Source: Karstenula rhodostoma CBS 690.94 (lineage: Eukaryota > Ascomycota > Dothideomycetes > Pleosporales > Didymosphaeriaceae). Taken from it: a stretch of DNA of 64,000 bases. The position numbers and the translations under genes are program-made. The notes under the pieces are model-generated. The model was not told the DNA's origin. It saw only the letters and a program-made list of their open reading frames with translations, and ran no database searches. The stretch is taken from the NCBI GenBank assembly GCA_010093485.1, contig MU001504.1:379769-443768 (forward strand), in the 5' to 3' direction. Below are positions 1-10,169 of this stretch, piece after piece. Positions within the stretch are counted from its first letter, which is position 1. Every line of letters begins with the position of its first letter.

Positions 1-227
1 GAAAAAGATGATCCTTGGTGCAACAGAGCTGGCTACTCGAGCTGGCCTGCTCAGTGGCAGGCATATGTACAGGTATACAGCTCACCACTGCTGTCGCTGC
101 CTTCCCATTGCGCAACCGAACGCCTCCCTTCGATCCGTACATGATCCTCGAAGCTGCTGTAGCCCATGCTGCCGTGTTGCTCTTGCGTTCCGCCAATATC
201 CTCCACATTGCTCTCCCGGTCGCCCCT

Positions 228-702
228 CTATTTCTTCTCGAAGGTGTTGTCGAAATTGTGCATTTGCGCGAAGAGGTATCCCTTGACCTTGGAGTCTTTC
301 AGGAGTTCGAAATACCGCTCTGCAAGGCACCTGTTAGCTTATCTGCATCCAACATCCATGCCATGTAACCACCAAGCAGCGATCAAGAACCATGTTAACC
401 ATGATTCAATCTTCACGTCCTTGCTCAACTATCCGCTCGTGCCATTGCAAAAAAAAAAAACAAGCTCTCCGCATACCTCTCAAATGCCCGCACTTCTCCA
501 AGTGGTTCACGCCCTCGCGACGGTAGCACTTGCCCATCTCCTCCCTCACCAAGCGCGCCATCATACTCCTCACCCACTGCTCGCGGATAATCGCATCCTG
601 TGCAGCCTTCAGGGCTTGGTTGTCGTCGTAGTCGACGCCTGCAAAGGTCGGCGGGACCGAGGGCTTCTTCGCGAGGAACGCGGCGGATTCGGGGGTCGGC
701 AT
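228..702 (-). CDS. NDUFB10: NADH:ubiquinone oxidoreductase 12 kDa subunit (NDUFB10-type)
   Basis: Accessory subunit of mitochondrial respiratory complex I. Two exons on the minus strand, join(228..319, 477..702), give 105 residues, the usual length for the fungal 12 kDa subunit. The intron runs from GTATGC at 476 to a CAG at 322-320, and phase 1 joins LREERYFELL-like sequence across it (LR-E-RYFELLKD). The N-terminus MPTPESAAFLAKKP, the central block DAIIREQWVRSMMARLVREE and the CYRREGVNHLEKCG segment, which carries conserved cysteines, are recognised family hallmarks. An upstream in-frame ATG at 870 would add 56 low-complexity residues; the start at 702 was chosen because family members begin with MPTPES. 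The junction is firm. Only the start is open to doubt. Confidence 0.9.
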
Positions 703-1004
703 TGCGGGTGCGCGGCGCTTCCGGGCGCGTGGGGAGAGGGTCGTAGTCGAGGGGTAGGTGGAGAGCGCCGGCCTGGGGGTTTCGGGTGTCAATTGGGCGG
801 GGGTGGTGGTGTGGGAGCTGGGGACGTGGGCGTGGTCATCCGGCGATGGCGCGGACCTCAAGCTCGTCAAGCTTAGTAAGGAATGTCACGTGATGTTATT
901 CTATTCATTGTTGAAGTCAACGTTCTATCCATATCAATGGTATATACAGCTCCCTATATCGACTCCGAAAATCTCCCAAACACACCGCTGTCCCTCCCCT
1001 AGCC
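703..1004. other. Intergenic, 5' side of the complex I subunit gene
   Basis: This stretch lies between the complex I subunit start and the 3' end of the next minus-strand gene. An in-frame extension of the subunit ORF covers 703-870 but is proline/serine-rich and not family-like. I see no other feature. Confidence 0.4.
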
Positions 1005-1778
1005 TCAGCTGCTCGCCACCCCACCCCTAAACCCGCCCGTCCCCGAATCCACGCTCCCACGCCCCATCGGCCTCCCCTTCTTCCTTCCCAGAGTCAGCAC
1101 GCCCACAATCCCCAACCCCATCCCCCCATTCGCACTATCCCTCCTCCCATCCTCACCATCCACCACCTGCTCCCTCGACCCCCCAAGCATCTCATCCCTC
1201 TTCACCTTCCAGTCCTTGACCCAGCTCCCCATCGCCGACCCCACGTTCTTCCACTCCGCCGCGTACCACGCATCCTCCGGCGTAGGCGAGAGGTACTTGA
1301 CCTTCCAGCGCCAGTCCTCAAAGCGCACCGTCGACGACCCCTGCTCGAGCTGCCGGAGCAGCGCGGCGCGCTGGCGCAGGCAGAGCGCGCACGAGGTGTG
1401 GATGTTGAGGGTCTGGAAAGGGTGCGTGAGGACGACTGCGCATTCTGCGTTGGCCGCTGCGTCTGCGGGTCGTGGGGTCATGGAGTCTTGCGGGTTGTTT
1501 GCGCCGTCCGTATGCGGGTGTGGAGAGGGATTTGTAACGCTGGGGTGGGTTGTGTGGAATGTGGTGTTTGCGGCGTGTGCGGCTGCAATCGTCGAGGGAG
1601 GGTGGTGGGCTTGCGGGGGTACTTTCAGAGCAACTCCTTGCGCTGTGTCTGCGTGCTGCTGGTGGTGCTGTGATGCCGATATTCGGTTTGAGCGTACGGC
1701 TGCGCAAGGACGGACGGGTCGCGCGGAGAAGGTGGTGTGGCCGCAGCCGAGGAATATGTATAGACGGTAGTAGCACAT
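1005..1778 (-). CDS. Conserved hypothetical protein with MCYYRxYIFLGCGH N-terminus
   Basis: Single-exon gene of 257 residues, starting at the ATG at 1778 (nine bases inside the open frame, whose first codon is TTG). The N-terminus reads MCYYRLYIFLGCGHTTFS, a Cys/His-bearing opening that I associate with uncharacterised dothideomycete proteins. The middle (about residues 50-110) is low-complexity and His/Thr/Pro-rich. A second ordered block follows at about 120-200, with CALCLRQRAALLRQLEQG and the Trp-rich DWRWKVKYLSPTPEDAWYAAEWKNVGSAMGSW. The paired CxxC in CALC and the N-terminal Cys/His could bind metal, but this is inference. The C-terminus is Gly/Arg-rich. No signal peptide or membrane span is clear. 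Function unknown. Confidence 0.6.
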   Translation of the reverse strand: MCYYRLYIFLGCGHTTFSARPVRPCAAVRSNRISASQHHQQHADTAQGVALKVPPQAHHPPSTIAAAHAANTTFHTTHPSVTNPSPHPHTDGANNPQDSMTPRPADAAANAECAVVLTHPFQTLNIHTSCALCLRQRAALLRQLEQGSSTVRFEDWRWKVKYLSPTPEDAWYAAEWKNVGSAMGSWVKDWKVKRDEMLGGSREQVVDGEDGRRDSANGGMGLGIVGVLTLGRKKGRPMGRGSVDSGTGGFRGGVASS

Positions 1779-2262
1779 AGTGTACAAGATGCAGCTGCCG
1801 AGTCGTATGTAAGACTTGTTGTGTGAGACTTGACTTCTAACAAAAGAAGCGCTACCAAGTGTTTATGTATCCGTGATGACGTGGTGCCGTTTCTTTGTTC
1901 TGTCTTCGGCCTTCATTCTGGGGAACGTGGCTTAGCATCACCAAGAGATAATGAGAAATATCCGAGAGATGTTAACGACTTCACGGTGGGTGAGGCGAGA
2001 TTTCCGTTCACGGCGACGTGGATGGTGTCCGCTATTGTCCCTTGTGCGACCATAGGATAACTGCGAGACCGTGAAGCGGGGATTCCCAAGCACAGTGGAT
2101 ACAGCGAATCTGTAGTAAAGTGAGAGATAATGGCAGCACGATGAAGATTATCGGTCCGGAGACGTAAAACGCAGTTTGCCGAGCTGTTAGGGGTGCTCTC
2201 ACTGGAACATTACATGAAGACTGGATGTAAGCTAAGGCCTTCGCCGATAGATATAGAACAGT
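1779..2262. other. Intergenic 1779-2262
   Basis: No coding signal or RNA gene is recognised here. It probably holds the promoter of the minus-strand gene ending at 1005 and downstream sequence of the low-confidence gene at 2263-2734. Confidence 0.3.
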
Positions 2263-2734
2263 TCATCCTAGAGTAACTGGCTGCGGAAGGGGCGAAAGTC
2301 ATGTAACAAAACAGAGTAGAGGGCACTCTCTTTCTATTTCGATCCGCAAGAGAACTCTCCCTGCCTTACCTCCCAATAAAAGGGAGTTGCATACCTTGCG
2401 CATCGTATTGTCCTTGGCGGACGCGACTTTCTTAGCCGGAGTAGGTTTCTTAGGCGTCACGGATTTCTCGGCGGCGGCCAGCTTCTGCGATTTCTTCGCG
2501 ATGCTATTGGTGGGCTTGTTGCGTCGAACCGGCTTCTTGGTGTTGACTTTGCCAAAATCCTTGACACTGATCTTCTTTAGCTCGGGAAGTTTACTGATTG
2601 TAGAAAGATTGATAAGCTCTGTAGTCTGCATCGGATTTGGTCAGTAAGAGCCACTTACTGTTATGCGGTAGGGAACTTACCTTGCTCGTGCGAATGGCCT
2701 GACCCTTGCCCTTCGGGGCAGGGGAGGGCGAGGC
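2263..2734 (-). CDS. Possible lysine-rich basic protein, 5' end not found
   Basis: Three consecutive exons can be read on the minus strand in matching phase: 2681..2734, 2395..2625 and 2263..2280, ending with a TGA at 2263-2265. They encode about 100 residues beginning ASPSPAPKGKGQ and continuing through TTELINLSTISKLPELKK into a Lys/Pro/Ala-rich tail (KKPVRRNK, KKSQKLAAAEK, TPAKKVASAK), which resembles a DNA- or RNA-binding basic tail. Splice sites are good (GTAAGT, GTATGC; GCAG acceptors), but no start codon or convincing upstream exon was found, so it may be a partial gene or a decaying relic. The product is not recognised. Confidence 0.3.
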
Positions 2735-2965
2735 CTAACCTTGGGGTTGGCCGCCTTGCGAAGCAGTTTGCGGCCAGTTTTCGTCTCAGGTCAATCCCCC
2801 CGATATACAATAAACTCGCCTGTCATACGAACGCTGCCTCGCACTGGTTGACCTCGGTGTATGATAAATTAAGCTTAGAAGTAGGATTATTATATTGTAC
2901 ATGCCTATTGCAATGCTAATTCGTGTATGTTCTATATGCAGTCATTATTCGAGCCGAGCGCTACA

Positions 2966-5066
2966 CTACAGCTTCTCAGCACTCAAAGGCACAGTCCCTT
3001 CAGCCCCCTTCTCAACATCCATACTCAGGTCCCCATTACTCGCCGCAAGATCCCTACTAGGGCGCTTACTCCTCTTCTTCTCTTCCCTCGCAGCCTCTCT
3101 TTCTACCCTCTTCTTCTTTTCTTCTTCGATGCCTGTCTTGGTTTCTTCGTGATGTTTGGAAAGTACGTTTTTCGTGATCAAGAAGCTGACGGCCAGACCG
3201 GCTGCAGCGAAGCAAACGTACAGGATCCACATGGTAGACAGCGCTTCGGAGAAAGCCTGTCGCGCGATTTCCTTCTCGTTGTCGGGGAGGGTCTGGATAA
3301 CGCCCACGTTGGCGCCGGCAGAGCCGCCGCCGAAAGCTGCGGCTGTTTGATCGCCCAATGCTGCTCGGAGCAGAGGTTGCTTGGAGATCATTTCGTTCTG
3401 GAAGACGACTGAACCGACGACAATGGAAATGGCAGAGCCGAGGTTGCGGACGAAGCCAAAGGTTGCCGTTGCAGTGGCGATATCGCGTTTCTGTTGATAA
3501 GCGTCAGCATGTGGTATCAAGATGTGGAGTGTTGAGGCGTTAGATTGCGGCGCATCCGTTGGGCTCCGGAGACTAGATGCTAGCCGCATCTGCATCTAGG
3601 AATAGAGCGAACAGGGGAAGCGAACGGGGAAGCGAACGGGGAAGCGGGATACATACCGGGACCAAGCTTTGCAGCGCAATGAGGGGCGATTGGAAGTTGG
3701 GTCCAACACCGATTCCAGCAATGATCTGGAAGATGATGATCTTGGCCCAGGACGAGTGTATGCCTAGGTCTATGAATGTGCCAAAGCCGGCGACCATGAA
3801 TACCATTCCAAACCAGATGCATGGAAGATATTGTCCAGTCTTGCGGATGAAGACACCGGTGAATGCTGACAGGAACGACAACGACAAAGCAGTCGGAAGG
3901 AGGTACACACCGGAGAGAATGGGTGTCGCGCCAAGTACTGCCTGGAAGTAGAGAGGCAAGAAGTAAGATCCAGAGATGAAGACAAATGCGTGGAAGAAGC
4001 AGGTTCCTAGGGCGGCAAGATTCGATCTCTTGGAGAAAAGACCGAGTGGCATCAGGGGGTACGGCGCGAGGCGGTGTTCAACCAAGAAGAACAAGCCGAT
4101 GGTGATTACTCCAAAGACGAGAAGGCAGATGACGGTGGCTGAATTCCAAGGGTAGGTGACCCCGCCAAATTCCAGTCCAAGAAGAACCATGACCGTGCCA
4201 GCAACCATGGTCAACGAACCCAACCAATCTACGGCCTTGAGTCCCTCCCAAAGCGGCGTTTTAGGTGTGTGCAGGTCCAAGGCGAACAAGATGATACCAA
4301 ACGCGAGGCCATCGAAGGGTAAGTTTATGTAGAAACACCATCGCCAGCTAACCTTTTGTGTGAGGGCGCCTCCGACAATGGGACCCAAGCTTGATGCCAA
4401 AGCCCAAACACCGCCAATGATGCCGAAGTATGCTCCTCTTTCTCGCATGGCGAAGAGATCCGATATGGAGATGTTGACCAACACAATCAGGCCTCCGCCT
4501 CCAATGCCTTGGATCACACGCGCTGCGATCAGCATGTTCATGTTCACGGCAACGGCTGCCAGCAGCGAGCCGACGAAGAAGATGGCGTTCGTGACCAGCA
4601 GACAGGGCTTCCTCCCGAAGATATCAGAGACTTTGCCCCATATTGGCGTAGCTGCCGAGTTCGCGATCAGGTAGGCAGAGCCAACCCAGGTGTATCCCGA
4701 GGCGGAGTGGAACTGTTCGGCGATGGTAGGAAGAGCAGTTGTTACGATGGTGATGTCGAGGGCCACGAGTAGGACGGCGATGCACAGGGAGAGCATGATG
4801 AGGGCGATCTTGAGCTTGCTCCTCTGAGGCTGCCCGTCTTGCGTCTGCGCTTCGGTCTGCGCTTCTGCACCGTTGTTTGCTGTGCCATTTTCACCAGTCG
4901 CTGGGTCCGTAGGTTCGGTCGAGGGAAGGTATGGGCCAGCAGTACGACTGGATGCCGAGCTGCTCGCGGGCGCATCCACAGCTTCGATGTCTTTGTTTAC
5001 GAGCGGTGCAGGCGGTGGCGACGCGGGAGAGTGCGATACGACATCGCTTTTTGTGTGCGACGCCAT
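2966..5066 (-). CDS. MFS drug:H+ antiporter, DHA2 family (14-TM)
   Basis: Plasma-membrane multidrug efflux carrier of the 14-spanner DHA2 family, the group with fungal azole and toxin exporters. Exons join(2966..3490, 3657..5066) give 644 residues. The N-terminal 100 residues are a hydrophilic Ser/Pro/Ala tail. Membrane segments start near LKIALIMLSLCIAVLLVALDIT, with the DHA2 signature LDITIVTTALPTIA. A loop 2-3 motif (GKVSDIFGRKPCLL) and a motif C-like GIGGGGLIVLVNISISDLF follow. The intron falls between LQSLVP and KRDIATATATFGFVRNL, a highly conserved stretch, so the junction is firm. The C-terminal tail is a charged Lys/Glu helix. The intron (166 bp) is long for this window and holds a 12-bp tandem repeat. 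Substrate cannot be told from sequence. Confidence 0.93.
3616..3645. repeat. 12-bp tandem repeat inside the MFS intron
   Basis: The unit GGAAGCGAACGG occurs twice in full (3616-3627, 3628-3639) and then in part (3640-3645), just inside the donor side of the transporter intron. Confidence 0.85.
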
Positions 5067-6017
5067 GGTGGAAGTTGATCAAACAAGGCGAGAAACTATT
5101 GTTGGTTCGATCGACTGTACATCATGGGCAAACTCAGCCCGACAGCCTCGTACCAAAAAATTGGCTACAATCAACGATGCGATCATGGATTTGGCTCGGA
5201 GGACTGAAGGCGCCGAAGTGGAATGACGCGATTCGCGGGGCGCATCGGGACAAGGGCGCTCGATCTCCGAAATGGCGGCATGTCAATATGCGCTCTTGTC
5301 CGCGAGATGGTGCAGCCCCAGGGAACATGAAATCCCGACAAACTGAACGTCTGCAGATAGAGGATGTGAGGAACGAGAGGGTCGGCATTGATAATCGACG
5401 GCTGCACAGGAAAGCTTAGTTGCTTGGCTACCGCGAAATCAGGGTTGCGAGACCCATTGAGACATAGATAGGGCTGTTCCTGGCAATGACGGCCGGCACG
5501 GACGGCTGCGAGAAGTACCATGGTAACGGATGGCGGTGCTTCAGCAAGGTGATGAATCTAAGTTTATAGATAGTGAGCGACAATGAACCTTTGATTCTTG
5601 TAGTGGGCGCCAGCATGTGAACATGCACGATATGTTATCAGGTCAGTGTCACCGACGTACCATGGAGTGCAACACAATCAGGTACGTCGATTGGCAGGAT
5701 TCAAGTTGTTGCGTCAACCACTGTGACAGCCTGGTTGATGATGCTGAAAAGACAATAGCCCCTATCGACCCCGCGTACTGTAGTCTGGTAGACGCTGGGG
5801 TGGATCGGAAAGGACGCGAACTGCTGGCGGTGCAGGGCGTCGTCATGAGGATGGAGATGGATGGCAGGTTTGGTGTTGAGGACCTAGAGGTGCAGCGAGC
5901 GGGGCGTGCAGCAACGTCGTCGAGTCGCAGCGGCGCCTGCTGCCATGCGTCTGCGGGCGCGCATCGAAGCTTTGGGACCAGCTCGGCTCGCTGCGTGTTT
6001 CGCTAGCGCATTCCACG

Positions 6018-6050
6018 GGCGACGGAGGGCGACGGAGGGCGACGGAGGGC
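6018..6050. repeat. 10-bp tandem repeat (GGCGACGGAG)
   Basis: Three consecutive copies of GGCGACGGAG (6018-6047), followed at once by GGC. Confidence 0.85.
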
Positions 6051-6073
6051 GCTATTGAAGGGAGAGGGTGCTG

Positions 6074-6131
6074 TGGTCTAGAGGGTGCCGTGTCTAGAGG
6101 GTGCCGTGGTCTAGAGGGTGCCGGTAGTCTA
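6074..6131. repeat. Minisatellite around GTCTAGAGGGTGCC
   Basis: Three adjacent copies of a unit of about 15-18 bases with core GTCTAGAGGGTGCC, with small length changes between copies, then a decayed fourth (GTCTAGGGG). Each unit carries a TCTAGA palindrome. Confidence 0.8.
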
Positions 6132-6280
6132 GGGGAGCGTGGGCATCGGCGGCGGTCCCTCGAAATTTTCTAGCGCCCGTCGCCCTGCAAAGAAACGAGG
6201 GCAGAACCTGGCAGATGCGCGGGTCCAGGCTTTGTTCTGTTGGGAGTTTTCAGAAGGCGGGGGGAGTCTAGTCTAGGGTG

Positions 6281-6320
6281 ACACTGCAGAGCACACTATA
6301 GAGCACACTGCAGAGCACAC
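6281..6320. repeat. 12-bp tandem repeat (GAGCACACTGCA-like)
   Basis: Three tandem copies of a 12-bp unit, CACTGCAGAGCA, the middle one changed to CACTATAGAGCA. Confidence 0.8.
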
Positions 6321-6715
6321 GCACCTTCGGCTAGGCCTTTCACTTGCAGGTGCAGGCTTGCGCTTGCGGTCAAAAGCTTCTTCCGTGGCCAAAGCGCCGT
6401 CTACTGTACATACCGCCGACCAGGAGCCAACGTCGCTCCACGCCTCCACGCCTCCACGCCTCCACCGTCGTCGTCTGCATCTGCGGCGCCCCTTGCATCG
6501 TCCCACGCCATTCCCACATCCCATTCCGCCCACGCCCACAACAACACGCCGCCCCGCACTCCCCCATCGCCGCCCACGCCTGTCCCCCCGTACATAACGG
6601 CCCTCGCCGCCCGCGGCCGCATGTCGAGCTCGCCGCCTGGCGCTATGAGGAGGCTCGTCTTGCGCCCATAGATACACACTGCACACCCGCCCGCCATTGA
6701 GACCGCCCACCCACA

Positions 6716-8494
6716 ATGACTGACGTTATGGCGCCCCCCGGCGAGATGCTGTCGCAGCGTGCCCCGCTCCGCCCGTCCACCTCGCACACCTCCTTCTTCG
6801 ACTCCCACCAGGCCCTGCGCCGGAGCAACAGCTTCGGCTCCCATCTCGACGACCTGCACTCGTCCCCGTCGCTGCCCTCGTCGCGCTCCTCGTCCGTCCA
6901 GTCGACCCCAGCGAGCAGCCTCTCCTTTGGCCAGAACTCGAGCGACGAGTCGAGCAGCAGCGACGACGAGGGCCTGGCTTTCCCTGCGTACGGCGCTGCA
7001 GGCCAGCCCAAAAAGGTCGACACAGCGCCGTCGCCATCGCCATCGCCCTCGCCCTCGAATTTCTTACTTGCCCCTGTCACGCCCTCGCCTTCAGACGAGC
7101 CCGCGTCCACTCCGGAACACGTCCCAGTGTCCGAGGACGACACGAACCTGCGTCCCGAGCCCTCGCAGCATGTCGACTATCTCTCCTACGAGTGGAAGGA
7201 GGAGGACATCTGGTCGTCGTGGCGCCATATCGTCGAGCACCGCAGCGTGTACGGCGAGCGGTCGCGGTTAGAGAATGCGTCGTGGCGACAGTGGGCGAAG
7301 TTGCAGTACAGACTTCGGACCGTTACTCCCGAATCGCTTAATTGGTATGGCAGCGGAATGTGCCCGGCCATCACCGATGATATTTGCTAACCACTCGATA
7401 GGTTGAAGGAGAGCGACGTGACGTGGCTCTACGGGCCTCTACAGCCCTCGGAGAATCGACACATCAGCCAACACGCTTCGGAACCAGCCAGCCGCTTATC
7501 CAAGACGAACTCGTTTCTTGCCGCCAAGAAGCCCATTCTGAAGAAGCGGAGCATGTCGGAAGTGATGCTCCAAAAGTCCATCTCGACATCGTCATTAGTC
7601 AGTCAAGCTGCGGCAGCGGTCGAAGCTCAGCAAAATACCCATGTCAACTTCGAGGGGCGAAGACGACGGCCGTTTATTGGCCGGTCGACCGCATCCGACT
7701 ATACCATGCTGATCCCGACGCGGACCGTCAGCCGTGACACAACAGACTATTTCTCTTCACAATCCACCTCTGGTCTGTTGACACCAGGCGATGGAGAAAA
7801 GAAGCACATTCGGTTTGACGAAAAGGTTGAGCAATGCATTGCCGTCGAGTGCAAAAGCGTAGACGAAGATGAAGAAGACGAGAATAACCACAACCCCTGG
7901 GCAAAGTACCGCGACGACGACTCCTCGTCAGACGAAGGAGTCGTGATGATGAGGCGGTCCAGGAGAAAGCGGCCTTTATCAAGGACCAGCTCGAAAACGA
8001 GCATCAGTGGAGAGAACAAGACAATAGCCAAGCTTGAGCCCACGACTCTCAAGTACAGGACAGACTCTCCAGACGTCGCAGAACAACATCCCACACATAC
8101 CCTGGGCTTCTTCCGCTCGAGCCGGCTGTCGCCATCCCCCTCCCAGGAAACCCTCCGACCCACCCACCCGTCTAGTAATTTCCTCCTCCCTGAAGACGAT
8201 AGCGAAGATGATTTCACATTCAACCCTGCAGGAGCCTACGAGTCCAAAAGGCCTCATACCCCGACCCCCTCAGATCCATACCCAATGCCTCCCAACGAAC
8301 CCCCTTTAGGAGGCTCATCCAATTCAACTTCTAGCGGCTTACGACGCACGGCCTCGGGCATGTTCATGCCTTTCGAAGACGAAGACGAGAACCCACCGGC
8401 CCCTGGCCTTATCGGCAAGGTAGTAGACACGGTGAACACGGCGCGGGACATTGCGCACGTCATCTGGAACGTGGGGTGGAGGAGCGGCACATGA
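6716..8494 (+). CDS. REG1: Reg1/Hex2-like protein phosphatase 1 regulatory subunit (DUF1752)
   Basis: Likely targeting subunit of PP1 in glucose repression. Exons join(6716..7344, 7402..8494) give 573 residues. The intron splits the most conserved block, SWRQWAKLQYRLRTVTPES then LNWLKESDVTWLYGPL (about residues 190-225). This is the DUF1752 (GATA-like) signature, so the junction is secure. The PP1 docking motif HIRFDEKVEQCIAVE, of the RVxF class, sits near residue 345 and matches the equivalent Reg1 site. The rest is disordered: Ser-rich N-terminus, a (SP)n run near residue 105, acidic clusters and Arg-rich nuclear-localisation-like patches (RRSRRKRPLSR). The role in carbon catabolite repression comes from family knowledge. 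Confidence 0.88.
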
Positions 8495-10169
8495 TTTGCG
8501 TACATCCATTATCATCATCGGCTCTGGCGTTACACGGGGCGGCTGTTTCCATAGGCATGCATTGAATTCTGGATTTTTCTGGGTTTCTGCGCACATAGCG
8601 TTTTCGTATTCGGGCACCGGGTCTTCGGCCGGGACTGGCTAGGGAGGGTGGGTGGCATAACTGTACTTTGTTTGTTGTTGGATCCTGGCTTGCTTTGGGC
8701 GCTTTCACCACGACTGCGGGGGCAGTCTATACACTGGGCGCGATACCTGGCCTGGGTGGTACTTGTGCCATGGAGGTGGTTGGTGCTACCGGCGAGAAGT
8801 AGCCAATCTGCATATGATATGATATGTTCCCACTTTCTGCGGTCTTCGGTGCTGTGACATGTATGACCTCAGACGCTGCAGTAGGTACCAGCGCACAGCA
8901 GTGTCACCAACGCCATGCCATCGAGACTTCGAAACCGGTGTTTACGCGTCGTTCACCACGCCACATGTCGCGGCCGCGACGTTATCGATGGATGAGCGAT
9001 AGCTGGGCTTGTGTTTGCATGTGCCAGAGCACTACCGGAAACGGAGTGGTACTACAAAGAAAGACGACACTTGGACCGGTGCGGCGTAGGCGGACCCGCT
9101 ATAGATAGACGTCTGTTGATATGCTTTATGTTGTTTTGGGATTGGCCGCGAGCGATGCAACGGTGGGTTTACGGGGGCGTGGGGTACGTAACAGTCGTTG
9201 CGTATTATCTGTCTGGATGGGATGTGTCGGCGGGTTTATCCCAGTTGAAGACAACCGTAAAGCACACGCCTGGTAATAACGTGATATCTGGCATGCAACA
9301 AAAAACAAACGCAGTCTTCTGGGTATCCATGACGTGAAATAGCCATACCAGCTCTTGGGAGCGTTTTGCAGTTTTGGTCAAAACTGCGCGCTGACGCACA
9401 CGCAGGACCAAAGCGAAGGGTATGTAGTCATGACTGGAACACAAACAAGAAAGAAAGAAAGTATAGATAAGCACGTTGGTCGTGCGGTGGGTGGACACTG
9501 GAAGAGAAGAGGGCGAGTACTTGTGTTCGCTTTGGAACGGTAAAGTGTATGTTGCTGATATCACCCAGGCCCTGCATATACCTGTGACAGCCCAACAAGA
9601 AAAAAGCGATCGTGTCCTGACTATGATTTTTATTGCGCGGTCTGCTAGGCGTTACTTACTTACCTAACTTTGTTTATCCACTTATAACGCTTCAAAAGGT
9701 ATTGCTTTTGGACGGCGGTCTATGTTTGTCTATTGCTTTATGGGACACTATTGTAGTTTGAGTCAACAATTAGAAAACCACATCCACTGTCGTACATGGA
9801 GGTGGAACGGGTGAGGGGAAGGCGTGGGGACGGACAGGCAGGAAGCCACAGCCGGAACATGGCGCGTGTATTCAGGCGGAATTGAGACATTATAGGCAAC
9901 CCATTAAACCCCAAGCCGCTGAGCGCACGACAAAAGCCAGCTGGCATGAACTGGAAGCTTTCTCGAAGCATCGATGTGGGTTAACGGCGGCAGTCACCCT
10001 GGACGCCAGGTGGCCCGTGCCCAATTGTCAATGTGGCCTCTGCGAGCTCTCCCGGGCGCCATTATATAGATACGACCAGTTCACTCCGCACTTCTTGAAC
10101 ACCCACCTCTCTACTTCTCGCCGTCGTCGGTCGTCTCCTGCTCCCGCAAGCTAGCAGGCATCACCCACA
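8495..10169. other. Intergenic, 3' of Reg1-like gene to calnexin promoter
   Basis: A 1.7-kb stretch between two plus-strand genes. No open frame here looks like a protein family and I see no RNA gene. It should contain the Reg1-like 3' UTR and the calnexin promoter. Pyrimidine-rich sequence just before 10170 resembles a fungal 5' leader. Confidence 0.4.
10063..10068 (+). promoter_or_regulatory. TATA-like box upstream of calnexin
   Basis: TATATA about 100 bp before the calnexin ATG, followed by a CT-rich leader. Position and context suit a core promoter. No unfolded-protein-response element was confirmed. Confidence 0.4.

Larger units (their letters stand above)
5067..6715. other. Divergent intergenic region, MFS transporter / Reg1-like gene
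   Basis: This 1.6-kb space separates two genes transcribed away from each other, so it should hold both promoters. I recognise no gene in it. Its centre (about 6018-6320) is rich in short tandem repeats, listed separately. Open frames here have no family-like sequence. Confidence 0.5.
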
